A program made the translations under genes and the position numbers. A stretch of DNA of 64,000 nt from Dama dama (taxonomy: Eukaryota > Chordata > Mammalia > Artiodactyla > Cervidae), in contig NC_083697.1 in assembly GCF_033118175.1 (NCBI RefSeq), positions 25,890,001-25,954,000 of the forward strand, written 5' to 3'. Under the pieces are notes generated by a model, which saw only the letters and a program-made list of their open reading frames with translations, did not search any database and was not told where the DNA came from. Shown one piece after another: positions 12,419 to 23,626 of this stretch. Every line of letters starts with the position of its first letter. Within the stretch, counting starts at the first letter, position 1.

Positions 12419-12924
12419 TGATCTCGTGTGGTCTTGGCCTGCAGTGACTTAAAGCAGGGCTTTGGTTCTTGGCCAGAGATTGATGTCAGGTCATGGGAGT
12501 GAGAGCACTGAATCCTAACCACTAGACTAGCTGGTCTAGTGACAAGACCCTAGTTTTTCAACTTTGCAGAAAAGAATTTCCACAAAGATGGAATATAGTG
12601 AAACAAGTATTTATTAAGAGAAAAAGAGTACATATAGTACATGTGGATAGACATGGGCAGACTCAGAGTCACAGAGTCGTGCATTCGTGGTAGTTTGAGT
12701 TACTTTTATGAGCTATTTACTTTTATTAGTTACTTTTATGAGCTTGGTTTCCCTTGGCCAATCATTTTGATTTGCTGATTCTAAGTCCATAGTTGGTATA
12801 TCTCAGGATCCACCCATGTATGCACACATCTCTTAGCCAAGATAGATTCTACAAAAGAGGCCTGTGGGTAGATGGCATCACTTAGCATCACTCCTCCAAG
12901 GAGCCTTTTGACCTCCAAGGAGCC

Positions 12925-12970
<46 letters not shown>

Positions 12971-13020
12971 TGGTGAGGTCTCCTGACTTTGAGACATATG
13001 TGTTACCTCTTACCTTCTAT
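12419..13020 (-). repeat. 3' LTR of the 12.4-kb retrovirus (approximate upper limit)
   Basis: On the minus strand it ends ...GAGATCA at 12419 against the GTTT target duplication. It has a polyadenylation signal AATAAA at 12610-12615, about 190 bases before the end (R-U5). Above that are two copies of a TCATAAAAGTAACT block about 29 bases apart (near 12700-12745) that could supply the TATA box. A (TG)n tract interrupts U3. Where U3 begins is unclear. Confidence 0.55.
12927..12967. repeat. (TG)n microsatellite
   Basis: About 20 uninterrupted TG units within the U3-like part of the retroviral LTR. Confidence 0.95.
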
Positions 13021-13093
13021 CTGGGCAGAGCCCAGCCTCCTTTCTCAATTGTCCTGCTATTCTCATCTTAGAGTATAGGTCCTCAAGGGCATA

Positions 13094-13320
13094 TGAGTGC
13101 TGCGTGCTAAGTCAGTTAAGTTGTGTCCAACTCTGTGTGACCCTGTGGACTGTAGCCTGCCAGGTTCCTCTGTCCATGGGATTCTCCAGGCATGGACACT
13201 GGAGAAAACTGAAGTGGGTTGCCATGCCCTGCTTCAGGGTATCTTCCTGCCCCAGGGATTGAACCTGTGTCTCCTGCATTGACAGGCAAGTTCTTTACCT
13301 CTAGCCCCATCTGAGCAGCC
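13094..13320 (-). repeat. Bov-tA SINE
   Basis: Antisense copy: GTGTGACCCTGTGGACTGTAG, CTCTGTCCATGGGATTCTCC and the tRNA-like head near the right end. Inserted in the retrovirus. Confidence 0.9.
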
Positions 13321-13929
13321 GGGTCCACAGGGCACGAATCTCTAGTTGCTTTACCTTGTGAAGCCCGTCTCCCTCCTGTCTCAAATACCCACTGAGAGAC
13401 CTCAAGAAATCTTTATTGGGAAGATGAAGGGCAAAGGTCTGTTTTCTGTAGCTTCTAAAGCAAAGCAAGGGGCTCTTAGACCCTCCCTAGTTGGGGTCAC
13501 AGAGCTCTCAACCTGTCTCATTGAGGGGCCCCAGGGTGACTTCTATTGTTATTTCGGCAGGATCTGCTTTGAGGAGTGGCTGAAGTCCCTGCATCACCAT
13601 TGTCTTATGGTGCCCTGGAGAAAACAAACATTAGAGAAGCAGGGGTCTTTTACTAAAGACCAGTAAAAGACTATTATAATCAGAGGCTCAAGCAAGGGTA
13701 GGAATCTGTTTATACAAGGTCAGCAAATCTTTGTTCATAGGCTTAAAATTTTAGTACCTATTTCTAAAATGGAAAGTCTGAACCTGTTGGTCTCAGGCCT
13801 CCTTGTTGGACTGAAAGGTCTTAGTTGCAGATTTGCAATAATATGGAAGACAACAAAGCACTAGGCAAAATATAGCATAAATCAGAATGGCTGAAATGAG
13901 GAAGGTTATGAGAAAATGGAAACCTCCCA
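13321..13929 (-). other. Unclassified retroviral 3' segment
   Basis: Between the env remnant and the SINE at 13094-13320. It carries a second minus-strand AATAAA (13412-13417) in an LTR-like context, but I could not match it to another LTR in the window. It may be the env tail plus U3, or a separate inserted LTR. Confidence 0.35.
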
Positions 13930-14265
13930 TCAGAAAGTTTTTAATACCTTATAAGATCCAGAAGAACAAGTTAGAAAACCAGTTCTCAATTTTCCAGCCT
14001 GTATCGAGGATTGCTGGCTAATTGTTGAAGCCAGGTGGCTTGCTGTTGAATTTTTCTCAATGTCCATCTCTACCTGGGTAGAGGTATTCATGTAAACGCA
14101 ACAGGAAGTGTTGGCAACTGCACATACTGCTCCTCCTTCTGCCAACAGATAATCCCACATCAGATGGTTGTCAAGCACAGCCTTGGCCAGTGAATCTAGA
14201 GACTTCTGTAAGTTAATAAGAGAGTTAGCAGTACTATTAGCTATGGCAGCAAGAGTATGAGACAA
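13930..14265 (-). pseudogene. Retroviral env transmembrane-subunit remnant
   Basis: A 111-codon open minus-strand piece carries the heptad-rich ectodomain, the immunosuppressive-domain-like stretch and an intact CX6CC motif (14098-14124), which in class I envelopes forms the disulfide bond with the surface subunit. No hydrophobic membrane anchor follows in frame, and the surface subunit upstream is broken by stops and SINEs. Not a usable envelope gene. Confidence 0.75.
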
Positions 14266-14631
14266 GTTTCGAAGGACATGTTGGTGCGCAGCTAGTCCCC
14301 ATTATGGTAACAAGGTTTACCCGAAGAAACAGGTGTCTCTGTCTGGAATGGCACCAGGTAAATCTCAAATTAATCCAGTAAAGAGTTTTGATGAACTTGC
14401 CCAGTGCTTAGATTCATTTAAGGAGTGAATTGAGAAAGGAGTAATCAAGGTTCCCGGCATACACTGTGTAGGTGTGGAGTTATTGCATAGGCAACTAGTG
14501 GCCCATGGTTTCTTACCCACCTGGCATATGAAAACATATCCTGGTGGGATACAATATAGACGAGCGGGCTTAAGGTTTCAAGGCCCAGCCACTCTATTGT
14601 TATGAAAAGTGTTCTTCAACCTGATTATTGT

Positions 14632-14836
14632 TGAGTTGCTAAGTCATGTCTGACTCTCCTGTGACCCCATGGACTGTAGCCCCCAGGCTCCTCTGTCCAT
14701 GGGATTTCCCAGGCAAGAATACCAGAGTGGGTTGCCATTTCCTTCTCCAGGTGATCTTCCTGACCCAGTGATCAAACCCAAAGCTCCTGCATGGCAGGCA
14801 GATTCTTTACCACTGAGCAGTCTTGGAAGCCCTTTC
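14632..14836 (-). repeat. Bov-tA SINE
   Basis: Antisense copy with the usual CCATGGACTGTAGCC and AGATTCTTTACCACTGAGC blocks. Splits the env region. Confidence 0.9.
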
Positions 14837-14952
14837 ATCTTGAAACCTGTTCCTTAAATGTTGATCCTTCTTCCTTTGGGTAGCGAGTTAGACTCTGAGC
14901 ACACATAGGTAACTGGAATTCTGATTTAGGAGGGGACAGTATAAAGTGTTGG

Positions 14953-15222
14953 AGAAGGCAATGGTACCCCACTCCAGTACTCTTGCCTGGAAAATCCCAT
15001 GGACGGAGGAGCCTGGTGGGCTGCAGTCCATGGGGTCACTGAGTCGGACATGACTGAGCGACTTGACTTTCACTTTTCACTTTGATGCATTGGAGAAGGA
15101 AATGGCAACCCACTCCAGTGATCTTGCCTGGAGAATCCCAGGGGCGGGGCAGCCTGGTGGGCTGCCGTCTATGGGGTCGCACAGAGTCGGACACGACTGA
15201 AGCGACTTAGCAGCAGCAGCAG
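14953..15222 (+). repeat. BOV-A2 SINE (dimer) with 16-bp target duplication
   Basis: Two Bov-A monomers in tandem (each starting GGAGAAGGCAATGG or similar) ending in (GCA)n. Flanked by CAGTATAAAGTGTTGG (14937-14952) and CAGTATAAAGTGCTGG (15223-15238), one mismatch. Confidence 0.92.
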
Positions 15223-15920
15223 CAGTATAAAGTGCTGGGGTGTGTTAATGCCAATTTTCGTCCTTCCAGTTTGACTTCATTTTCTCTTTCTATTGCCAAG
15301 GGTAGACTTAGGCAAGAGACATTAGAAGTTTCTTCAGTAGGAAAATGAACAATTCTGACCCTGTATATTAATGTTCTGAGCCTTTGGATCTCTGGTAGAA
15401 GAGCAATTTCCGTCAGGAACTTGGTTAAAATTCCTTACAGGATGGGCAAAGGGGTTGTTCTGGTGCATGATGGACTTAGTTTGGAGTGAACAAATCCAGC
15501 CTTCTGTCAACTGAGTGGAGGAAACGAAACTTTGTGCAGTGCAAACCAGAGAGTTGTATGTCGATCCTGTGGATAAGGGAAATAGTCACAGGAAAGCTAA
15601 GGCAATTAGTAGCTTTATGGCAGCACCAGTCAGGATCATATTTAAATCACCCAGCATGGGCAGAAAAGTTCAGTGAATTCTGAGAGCAAGGGTGAGAGCA
15701 AAAAAAAGACAATAATTATCATTTACCGGAACATATCAATGGCTCTGTACACGGAATGGAGTACCAAGAGGCAAAAGGAAGATTGTAGCTATGGATACTT
15801 AGGCCTTGGGCCTTTTTGAGTAGTAGCTTCAGGTCTCATAGTGGCTCACTCTTCCACCTGAGATTTTCATGCTGTGCTGGGTCCTCTGGATCCTGTGGAG
15901 TCTTGGAGGAAGGAGTGGAT

Positions 15921-16103
15921 TCACAAGGGTGGGCTGGAATGTGGGTCTTCAGGTTCCTGTAACATATCAGTAGAGACAGGTTTAATCCTGGACAGATGAA
16001 CCCAGCTGGTGAACCCCTGGAGTTTGACTACCATAGAGGTGCTCAGCAGGACTTGGAGAAGGACCCTTCCATTTTGGGAGTAGTTGGTCACCAGGGGACT
16101 CAT
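15921..16103 (-). pseudogene. Retroviral integrase C-terminal domain remnant
   Basis: A 60-codon minus-strand piece reads QVLLSTSMVVKLQG and WVHLSRIKP, matching the SH3-like C-terminal domain of gamma-type integrases. It lies just upstream of env, as expected. Later SINEs separate it from the integrase core. Confidence 0.65.
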
Positions 16104-16218
16104 TTTTCAAGGTCTTTTAAAGTATCCACTCTTAAAAAAAAATAAAAGTATCCACTCTTCAGAGTTTACAACAGAGCCACGGGAACTGTTATCTGGAGAG
16201 GGCTGTTGCCATATTCTT

Positions 16219-16516
16219 ATTTTTTTATTTTAGTTATTATTTATTTTTGGCTGTATTGGATCTTCACTGCTGCATGGGCTTTTCCCTAGTTGCAGTGCAC
16301 AGGCTTCTCATTACAGTGACTTCTCTTGTTGCAGAGCAGGGGCTCTAAGGTGCGAGGGCTTCAGCAGTTGCAGCTCCCAGGCTCTAGAGCACAGGGGTGT
16401 GTGGGCCTAGTTGCTCCATGGCCTGTGGGATCTTCCGAGATCAGGGACTGAACCAGTGTCTCCTGCATTGGCAGGCAGATTTTTTTTTTTTTTACCACTG
16501 AGTCACAAGGGAAGTC
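16219..16516 (-). repeat. CHR-type SINE with 16-bp target duplication
   Basis: Antisense CHR SINE (GGCTGTATTGGATCTTC..., CTCCTGCATTGGCAGGCAGA). An exact 16-bp duplication, CTGTTGCCATATTCTT, flanks it at 16203-16218 and 16517-16532. Confidence 0.92.
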
Positions 16517-16578
16517 CTGTTGCCATATTCTTGTTTAGGCTTTTGGATCTAGCCTAGGTTTATGACACCTAGAATACA

Positions 16579-16778
16579 CTGCTTCCCTAGTGGCTCGGAT
16601 GGTAAAGAGTCTGCCTGCAAGGCAGACCTGGGTTCCATCCCTGGGTTGGGAAGTCCCCTGGAAAAGGAAATGACTACCCACTCCAGTATTCTTGCCTAAA
16701 GAATTCCATGGACAGAGGAGCCTGGCAGGCTACAGTTCATGGAGTCACAAAGAGTTGGACATGACTGAGCGACTAACG
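16579..16778 (+). repeat. Bov-tA SINE
   Basis: Sense copy from CTTCCCTAGTGGCTCGG to GACATGACTGAGCGACTAA. A CTAGGTTTATG match occurs at 16554-16564 and 16779-16789, although the left copy does not directly abut the element. Confidence 0.92.
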
Positions 16779-17199
16779 CTAGGTTTATGGTATATCTAAG
16801 ATGAGCTTGGTTTTCTGGATCACCTAGCATGTTCAGAGTAAGGAATGGTCTTCCATATGTCATTTAGAAAGGGCTTAACTTAGTCATTGTTTTAGGAACT
16901 TCCCTGACCCTTAAGAGGGCTATTGGCAGCAGGCGATACCATGACTCTAGCATTTCCTAACAGAGTTTGTACAAGGTTTTCTTTAGAGTGTGATTAGCCT
17001 GGTCCACTTTTCCTGAGGACTGAGGTTTCCATGATGAATGGAGGTGGTAGCAGCTGCAAAAACTGTTGAGTTACCTTCACTACAAACAAAGGTGCATTAT
17101 TACTCTGAAGGTGACGGGGCAACCCAAATCTAGGAATAATTTCCTTTAGGAGCACCTTAGACACTTCAGTTGCTTCTGTTTTCTAGTGGGGAAGGCCTC

Positions 17200-17455
17200 C
17201 ATTCAGCAAAGGTATCTATAAAGACTAGTCAGTATTTGAAGCCCTGAAAAGAGGGCATCTGAGTGAAATCTGTTTGTCTTCTCCTGGGTAAGTCCCATGT
17301 CGCTGGACTTGGTTAACAAGAGGGGGAGGCTTGACGTTGCCTCGTGGATTATGGGTGGTGTGAAGGGCACAGGCTTGAGTAACTGTCTCCAGGAGCCCTT
17401 TGATAAATTTCCATTGGTCAGAAGTGTGAGCAATTTCTGATCTATGTGCCACCAA
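17200..17455 (-). pseudogene. Retroviral integrase zinc-binding/core start remnant
   Basis: The minus-strand frame shows a QACALHTTHNPRG block, then QRHGTYPGEDKQI and PLFRASN, the transition from the zinc-binding domain into the catalytic core of a class I integrase. Overlapping open pieces in two frames show a frameshift. It cannot be functional. Confidence 0.65.
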
Positions 17456-17864
17456 CCATCTGTTCCCTTAATTCCCTCTCTGTCTTGTGCCCAGTGCTCT
17501 TTGGAAGTCAAGTACCATGTATAATGTTAAAAGGGATAAGGGATGGGATTAAAGCCACTTTGTTTATGGGCATCAAAGCTGCTTTCTTTGCTTCTCAATT
17601 TGCCCTGTTGTTTCCTTGGGAAATTTGAGAAGTTTCCTTTTGGTGCCTGCAGCAGTGAATGACTGCTACCTGTTTTGGTTTTTGAACCACTTCTATGAGA
17701 TATAAAATCTCAACCCCATATTTTATAGGAGAGTTTCTTACATTTCAGTCTCCTTCTTGCTAGATAGCTGCGTGGGCATGTAAGAAGGGGAAAGGATATT
17801 TTTAGTCTGTGTATATATTTATAATATTTCCTTCCCTTAAATCCTAAGGCTCAGGTTAGAGCTA

Positions 17865-18113
17865 TCAGTTCAGTCTTTTGGGCTGTTTGTTAGGTGGCAA
17901 AGGTTTTGCTGCTATGACTCTATGAGTGCTCACCATAGCATATCCTGTCCTCCTGACTCCATCTTTAATGAAACTACTGTCATCAGTAAACCATTCTTCC
18001 TCAGGGATTTCTGTGACCTGGTCTGTTAGGTCAGACCTATAGGCACAGTTAGAACTGGACATGGAACAACAGACTGTTTCCAAATCAGGAAAGGAGTATG
18101 TCAAGTATGCCAA
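17865..18113 (-). pseudogene. Retroviral RNase H remnant
   Basis: An open minus-strand stretch contains EEEWFTDDSSFI and a later GYAMV block, matching the start of a retroviral RNase H domain with a Gly-to-Asp change in the TDGSS motif. It is cut by a BovB LINE that starts about 18113 and separates it from the reverse transcriptase part. Confidence 0.75.
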
Positions 18114-19007
18114 GGTGTCAAGGTATTGTCACCCTGCTTATTTAACTCATATGCAGAGTACATCATGAGAAACGCTGGGCTGGATGAAGCACAAGCTGGA
18201 ATCAAGATTGCCAGGAGAAATATCAATAACCTCAGATATGCAAATGACACCACCCTTATGGCAGAAAGTGAAGATGAACTAACGAGCCTCTTGATGAAAG
18301 TGAAAGAGGAGAGTGAAAAAGTTGGCTTAAAACTCAACATTCAAAAAACTATCAGGGCATCCGGTCCCATCATTTCATGGCAAAAAGATGGGGAAACAAT
18401 GGAAACAGTGACAGATTGTATTTTGGGGGGCTCCAAAATCACTGCAGATGGTGACTGCAGCCATGAAATTAAAAGACGCTTGCTCCTTGGAAGAAAAGCT
18501 ATGACCAAACTAGACAGCATATTAAAAAGCAGAAACATTACTTTGCCAACAGAGGTCCATCTAGTCAAGGCTATGGTTTTTCCAGTAGTCATGTATGGAT
18601 GTGAGAGTTGGACTATAAAGAAAGCTGAGCGCCAAAGAATTGATGCTTTTGAACTGTGGTGCTGGAGAAGACACTTGAGAGTCCCTTGGACTGCAAGGAG
18701 AGCCAACCAGTCCATCCTAAAGGAAATCAGTCCTGGATGTTCATTGGAAGGACTGATGCTGAAGCTGAAACTCCAATACTTTGGCCACCTGACGGGAAGA
18801 ACTTACTCATTGGAAAAGACCCTGATGCTGGGAAAAATTGAAGGCAGGAGGAGAAGGGGACAACAGAGGATGAGATGGTTGGATGGCATCACCGACTCAA
18901 TGGACATGAGTTTGAGTAAACTCCAGGAGTTGGTGATGGACAGGGAAGCTTGGTTTGCTGCAGTCCATGGGGTCAGAAAGAGTCGGACACGATTGAGTGA
19001 CTGAACT
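18113..19007 (+). mobile_element. BovB (RTE) LINE, 5'-truncated, with partial reverse transcriptase
   Basis: A 292-codon open frame (18126-19004) encodes the C-terminal half of the BovB reverse transcriptase. The palm motif reads YANDT (18237-18251), so the first catalytic Asp is Asn. VMYGCESW, RRGQQRMRWLDGI and the terminal AVHGV..SRTRLSD are typical of BovB. It is 5'-truncated and ends with the BovB/Bov-tA-type tail. It was inserted into the RNase H/RT junction of the retrovirus, so it is younger than that element. The long frame reflects youth, not function. Confidence 0.95.
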
Positions 19008-19104
19008 GAATGGGCACAGACCTGGTCAAGGGTTTTGAGGCAAGAATGTGTTAGCTCTTGGCTTTTGGTGGGCATTAATGTAGAGTAGTTAAGAGTGTGG
19101 CAAG

Positions 19105-19449
19105 TATTTTTTTTTTAAGAGTGTGGCAATTAATGTATAATTTTATTTATTTATTTTTGGCTGTTCTGGGTCTTCGTTGCTGTAGAGGCTTTTTTATAGC
19201 TGTGGAGAATGGAGGTGATCTTGGTTGAAGTGTGCAGGCTTCTCTGCAATGCCTACTCTTGTTGCAGAGCACATCCTCTAGGTGTTTGGGTTCAGTAGTT
19301 GTGGTTCCCGGGCTCTAGAGCACGAGCTAGTTGGAGCATGCAGGCTTAGCTGCTAAATGGCATGTGGCATCTTCCCAGACCAGGGATCAAATCTGTGTAT
19401 CCTGCATTGGCAGGTGGATTCTTTACCACTGAGCCACCAGGGAAGCCCA
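19105..19449 (-). repeat. CHR-type SINE
   Basis: Antisense copy with GGCTGTTCTGGGTCTTCGTT and TCTTTACCACTGAGCCACCA. Flanked by GTGTGGCAAG at 19095-19104 and 19452-19461. Confidence 0.9.
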
Positions 19450-19717
19450 GTGTGTGGCAAGTTTTGAGGGTTAGTTCTGGAGAGTCAAGGAGCAAAGCCG
19501 CTTAATATTGCAGCCTCCAGTTAGCCAATGGTGGCCTTTTATCTCTAGCATCCCTTGTACTTGATGAGTACATATGCTTGATGAGGGGTCTGGCCTTCCA
19601 GGGGCTGTCCAAAGGTATGTTTGTTAGTTTCTTCCACTAAGAAAGTGGTGGCAGCTACTGTCCAGAGGCAGCCAGGCCAACCTCAGGCCATGGAGTCTAG
19701 TTGCTTGGAAAAGTAAC

Positions 19718-20676
19718 CTATAGGTGAGGAATTTCCCCTAACTTCTGTATGTGGACTTTCAAGTCTGTCCCCTGCTTTTCAGCCACATATAAGATGAATG
19801 GCTTTTTCGAGGTGGGAAGACCGTGAGCAGGGGCTCTAGTGAGAGCCTGCTCATTATCGTTAAAAATCTCCCTGTTATCCATTCCAAAGTACAGTTCTTC
19901 ATCTGGGGCTTTAGTGGCTTCATATAGGGGCTTAACCATTAGCCCGATCTCTGGAATCCAAATTCTACAAAGTCCTGCCATGCTCAAAAATGTATGGAGA
20001 TGTTTTTTTGTCTTCAGAGTGCTTAGGCCTAACATAGCTTGTTTTCTGTCTGGGATACCTGTTTACTTCCAGGGTTTATAATATAATCCCAAATATTTAA
20101 CCCGCTGTTTTGAGATTTGTGCTTTTGTCCAAGAGACTCTGTAACCCCAGGTCCCCAGGAAATTAAGGACTTAAATGGTATTTTGATCCATGGAGGGACT
20201 ATATATTAATATATCAGCTACACGCTATAGAATAGCACCTTGTTTTAGGTGTGTTTCCCTTAGTTCCCTTCCCAGGGCCTGGGTGAACAAGTGTGGGCTG
20301 TCTGGAAACCTCTAGGCAATATTGTCCAGGTATATTGTTGCATTTGGCCCAAGTCAGGGTTAGTCCAGTCAAAAGCAAACAGATATTGTGATGAGAAACG
20401 AACTGGGATGCAAAAGAAGGCATCCTTGAGATTGAGTACAGTAAATGATTTAGCATCCTCAGAGATCTGGGTTAATATGTTGTAAGGATTGGCCATGAGG
20501 GGATGTGCAGTGACCACTGCGTCATTTACCGCTTTAAGGTCTTGTACCACCCTATGTTCCCTCTTTGGCTTAACAACTAGCAGAATAGGAATATTGCAGA
20601 GAGTCTGGCAGGGCAACAAGAGGCCATGCCTTAAGAATTTATCCATGAGAAGTTGTAAACCCTTCTTCGCTTCCAA
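19718..20676 (-). pseudogene. Retroviral reverse transcriptase remnant
   Basis: Two open minus-strand pieces in different frames cover the fingers/palm (20676-20260: PILLVVKPK, VQDLKAVN, NPYNIL, LNLKDAFFCIPV) and the thumb/connection region (20035-19718: MAGLCRIWIPEIG, KPLYEATK). The catalytic YxDD region between them (about 20213-20224) now reads as a degraded VAD in a third frame. Enzymatic activity is therefore excluded. The motif style is class I. Confidence 0.85.
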
Positions 20677-20989
20677 CTTTATAGGATATTGTCTCCTGCT
20701 AGGTAAGGCAGTTTCTGGCCTAAGGCTAATTCTTACAGGACGGGCATTTATGGCCTTTCCAGGGATTCTTCTGTCCTGTACTGAGGGTCAACTGCTTGTA
20801 GAATGTGGTGGGAATAACACCTTGCTCTTCTGGCTGGTCTGTCTTAGAGTCAAGATAAGGAGCTACTCAGGGCCTCCTAATCATAGTGTGGCCCTGAGGG
20901 AGCTCAGAAGGTCTTGACCTCGTAATGGGGTGGGACATTCAAGTACAACTGAAAAGCCATGTGAAATCAACTACTGCTCTTACTGGCAA

Positions 20990-21180
20990 GTGAGAGACCC
21001 AGTAAGATTGTGGGTGAGAGGCTTTCCATCAACACCAGTCACAGTACAGTTTTTGGAGGAAAGAAGTCAATGTGAGAAATTAAGACAGTAAATGATTCCT
21101 GTATCAATTAAAAAATAGACTTTCTTACCTGCCCCTGCAAGAACTAGCCAGGGCTCCTCCATGTAGAGAGACATCTCATT
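20990..21180 (-). pseudogene. Retroviral protease remnant
   Basis: The minus strand encodes a short aspartic-protease-like stretch with the active-site triplet DTG at 21097-21105 preceded by hydrophobic residues (YFLI). The residues after DTG depart from the usual pattern, and no complete protease frame survives. Confidence 0.55.
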
Positions 21181-21259
21181 GTGGGGAGCCGCCAGAATCC
21201 CTGGGCTGTCTCAGTCATCCAGCATGGCCATCTCGAGAGCAGGAGCCCCCCCTTTCCCT

Positions 21260-21622
21260 TCAGGACTGAGGGCAGCCCCTCTTCCAATGACCTGTTTGTT
21301 GGCAGGCTGGGCACGGCCTGGGGAACTCTTTCTGGCAGTCTTGGGCCCGGTGGCCAGTTGACTTACATTTGTAGCATTCCCCCTCATTGGTCTTACCTCT
21401 AGCCGGATGGTTGGACTTTCTTGCCCTCTCAGATTGTCCCTGAGCTTGATCTCGATTATTAAATACCTCAAAGGCCACATGTAGAAGTTGGGGCATGGGC
21501 ATTTGAGGGCCAGGTTGTAACTTTGGGAGTTTCTGCCCCATATCAGGGGCACACTGGTTAATAAAGTGTTGTCCCAGAAAGGACTGACCTTCAGAAGTGG
21601 AGGGATCTATGTTGATATACAT
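21260..21622 (-). pseudogene. Retroviral gag C-terminus with two CCHC zinc knuckles
   Basis: An open 120-codon piece on the minus strand joins the end of capsid to nucleocapsid. Two CX2CX4HX4C knuckles are intact at 21335-21376 and 21272-21313. Paired knuckles bind the RNA packaging signal. Classical gammaretroviruses have one, so two is a feature of this lineage. The fragment is truncated and out of frame with its neighbours. Confidence 0.85.
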
Positions 21623-22030
21623 TTCCTAAATGGCTCCACTATCTGCACATGAAAGGGGGCTGGGTTTTCTTTTTCCTCTTGGGTCACTCCTTTAAACTTT
21701 TCATAGTGAACTGACTTTTTGATAACACTTTCTCATCCCTTCTAATACACATTGGCTCATGTGCTTCCTGGCTTCTGTTCCCTCCCAGGAATTATGATTC
21801 CAAGGGGGATCCTGGCTTAGGACTGAATCTCCACCCATAGTATAATGTCTGAGTTGGTCTCCAACAAGCTGGTCAGTGTGCCCCTGGGCTGCTGTCTGGA
21901 TTCTGTTCTTCCTCAGGGGTATAGTAAGTAGATAAAATGACTTGAACATCCTTCCATGATAAATCAAAAACTGGAGTGAGGGCGTGAAACCCTTCAACAA
22001 ACTTACTACGGTCTTCAGAAAATTGGCTCA
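21550..22030 (-). pseudogene. Retroviral gag capsid remnant
   Basis: Minus-strand translation shows a capsid-type region of the gammaretroviral kind: a QTAAQGHTDQL segment, a GGD...DPPWNHN segment, then a helical ...EGMRKC stretch, followed in another frame by the C-terminal end (FLGQHFINQCAPD). The stop and frame change between the two open pieces show it is dead. It would have formed the core shell. Confidence 0.75.
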
Positions 22031-22634
22031 GTTCCTGTCTGCATTGGGCTAAGTCGGTTCAAGAGAAGGGCGCATGTACCCTGATGGTTCCTTCACCATT
22101 TGCCACTGCCTTGAGAGAGCATAAAATTAGGATCCCGAGTGATAGGAACTCCAATGAGAGTTACCCCAGAGGGACTAGTCTCTGTTTCTTGGGATAACAG
22201 AGGTTATGGAGGAACATTAGGAAGGTGGAGTCCGAGACTAATCAGAGGGATCAGGAGAAGTAGGTGCCTCTGGGGCAGTAAGGGTTCTGTCAGAAGGAGG
22301 AGGAGCTGGGTCTTCCCTCTGAGAGACAGGAGAGCTTAGAAGAGGATCATATAAAATGTCAGGAGAGTCTTCTGATCTTCCAGGTTTTAAATTACAAGAG
22401 TTTATCAGGCAGGATTTTGGTAAAGGACCACAAAAGCCTGCATATAGGGACTCTCACTCCACTTTCCCCTCCTGCAACAATAAAGATCCAATTGCAGAGT
22501 GGTATTATACATTAGAGACCCGTTTTTTTAGGCCATTTTTCTCCATCCTCCAACTTACACAAAGGCCAAGCACTGCTACAATAGATTTTAAGTTTTTCCT
22601 TTTTTAGCCCTTCAGTTAAAAAATTCCAATACTT

Positions 22635-23250
22635 TTTCCCTCCTCCAACCAGGCTTATTAAACATAACAAAATTCTGTACACAAGGTGACCTAAACCTGC
22701 TGCTTCAAAACATACTTTCTTTAACTAGTATTTGATAAGTATTGATAGTATTCAATCCACAGAATGTCAAAAAGCAGCTTACTCTAAAATTAATAGAAAA
22801 GTGCCCAGTGCATATTACATGAATGGTCTAATTACTGGAACTCTAATAGTCGTAGAAGTTAATTAACATAAGTATGACTGAGTCCCTGTGACAGGATGCT
22901 GGAGAACCAATATGAGTCATCAAGAGGCCATTCTGTGCCCTGCCAGTGTGATGCCATTGTGTTTCTAATGTTCCCATTATCTAATTCTAGACATACCACA
23001 GGAATATCAGTGGGGTCTGAGGTTAGCTTAGCTGCTTGCCGGGCTAAAACAGATATCAGCCCAGCATGCTCATTTGACAGGGTTCCGATGCAGCCCAGAT
23101 TGAGCCATTGTGAATCTGTGCATAGGACTCCAGCAATGGATGGATTCTTCACTGTGTCCTCCAAGTGCTGCTCTAAGATAGCCTCCATCCCACTGTGCAC
23201 TGCCTCTTTCCTCGTCACTGGCGTCAGGTCAGAAATTCTGATTCTCAAGT
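22635..23250 (-). pseudogene. LAMTOR5P: LAMTOR5 (HBXIP) processed pseudogene inside the retrovirus
   Basis: The minus strand from ATG 23186-23188 to TGA 22920-22922 encodes a copy of LAMTOR5, a roadblock-fold subunit of the Ragulator complex on lysosomes (LEQHLEDTVKNPSIAG, VLCTDSQWLNLGC, QAAKLTSDPTDIPVVC). Near the 3' end, after DNGNI, about 7 bases are missing, shifting the frame; the correct end (KH..GIT..MAS) is still readable in another frame. The 3' UTR follows without introns, with a decayed AATAAG signal at 22654-22659 and an A-rich end. It is intronless, 3'-complete and point-mutated, so a retrocopy. It interrupts the gag leader region of the retrovirus. Confidence 0.9.
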
Positions 23251-23626
23251 ACACACTGGTATAAGTATATGCAGAGGTGTCTGTTCTGGCTCAGAGGGGG
23301 CTCCTCCCCTGCTGAGTAACCCACACCTCAGAACAAGAGAGCACTCCGAGAATGGAATCCCGTGTCTCAGAGACATTTGCCCGGAGGCTATGACCTGGAT
23401 ATCAGGACCCTTCGAATCTGATGGGGTTTCAAGCATCCTCTACTCTCCCGGTGATTCCTGACCAGACATCTCTGGCTCTCCTTTTGACATTGTGCAAGGT
23501 GCCTCCCCCAGCAGAGCCAGAGGAGGACTTTTGAACTAGTGCAGACCAGTTGTCAGGACTTACCTTAGGACGTATCCCTTGTCTATAGAGCTTATGTCCT
23601 ATGATAAATCTTCCCATGTGGGGTGT
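23251..23626 (-). other. Retroviral leader/early gag region, decayed
   Basis: Lies between the LAMTOR5 retrocopy and a SINE. Short minus-strand open pieces exist (23429-23617, 23245-23436) but carry no motif I can assign. By position it should be gag matrix or leader. Confidence 0.35.

Noticed and set aside
13930..14265. A domesticated, syncytin-like envelope gene
   Set aside because: Only a fragment of the TM subunit is open. The surface subunit and membrane anchor are missing and SINEs break the region.
22896..23264. Plus-strand 122-codon frame
   Set aside because: It is the antisense of the LAMTOR5 pseudogene.
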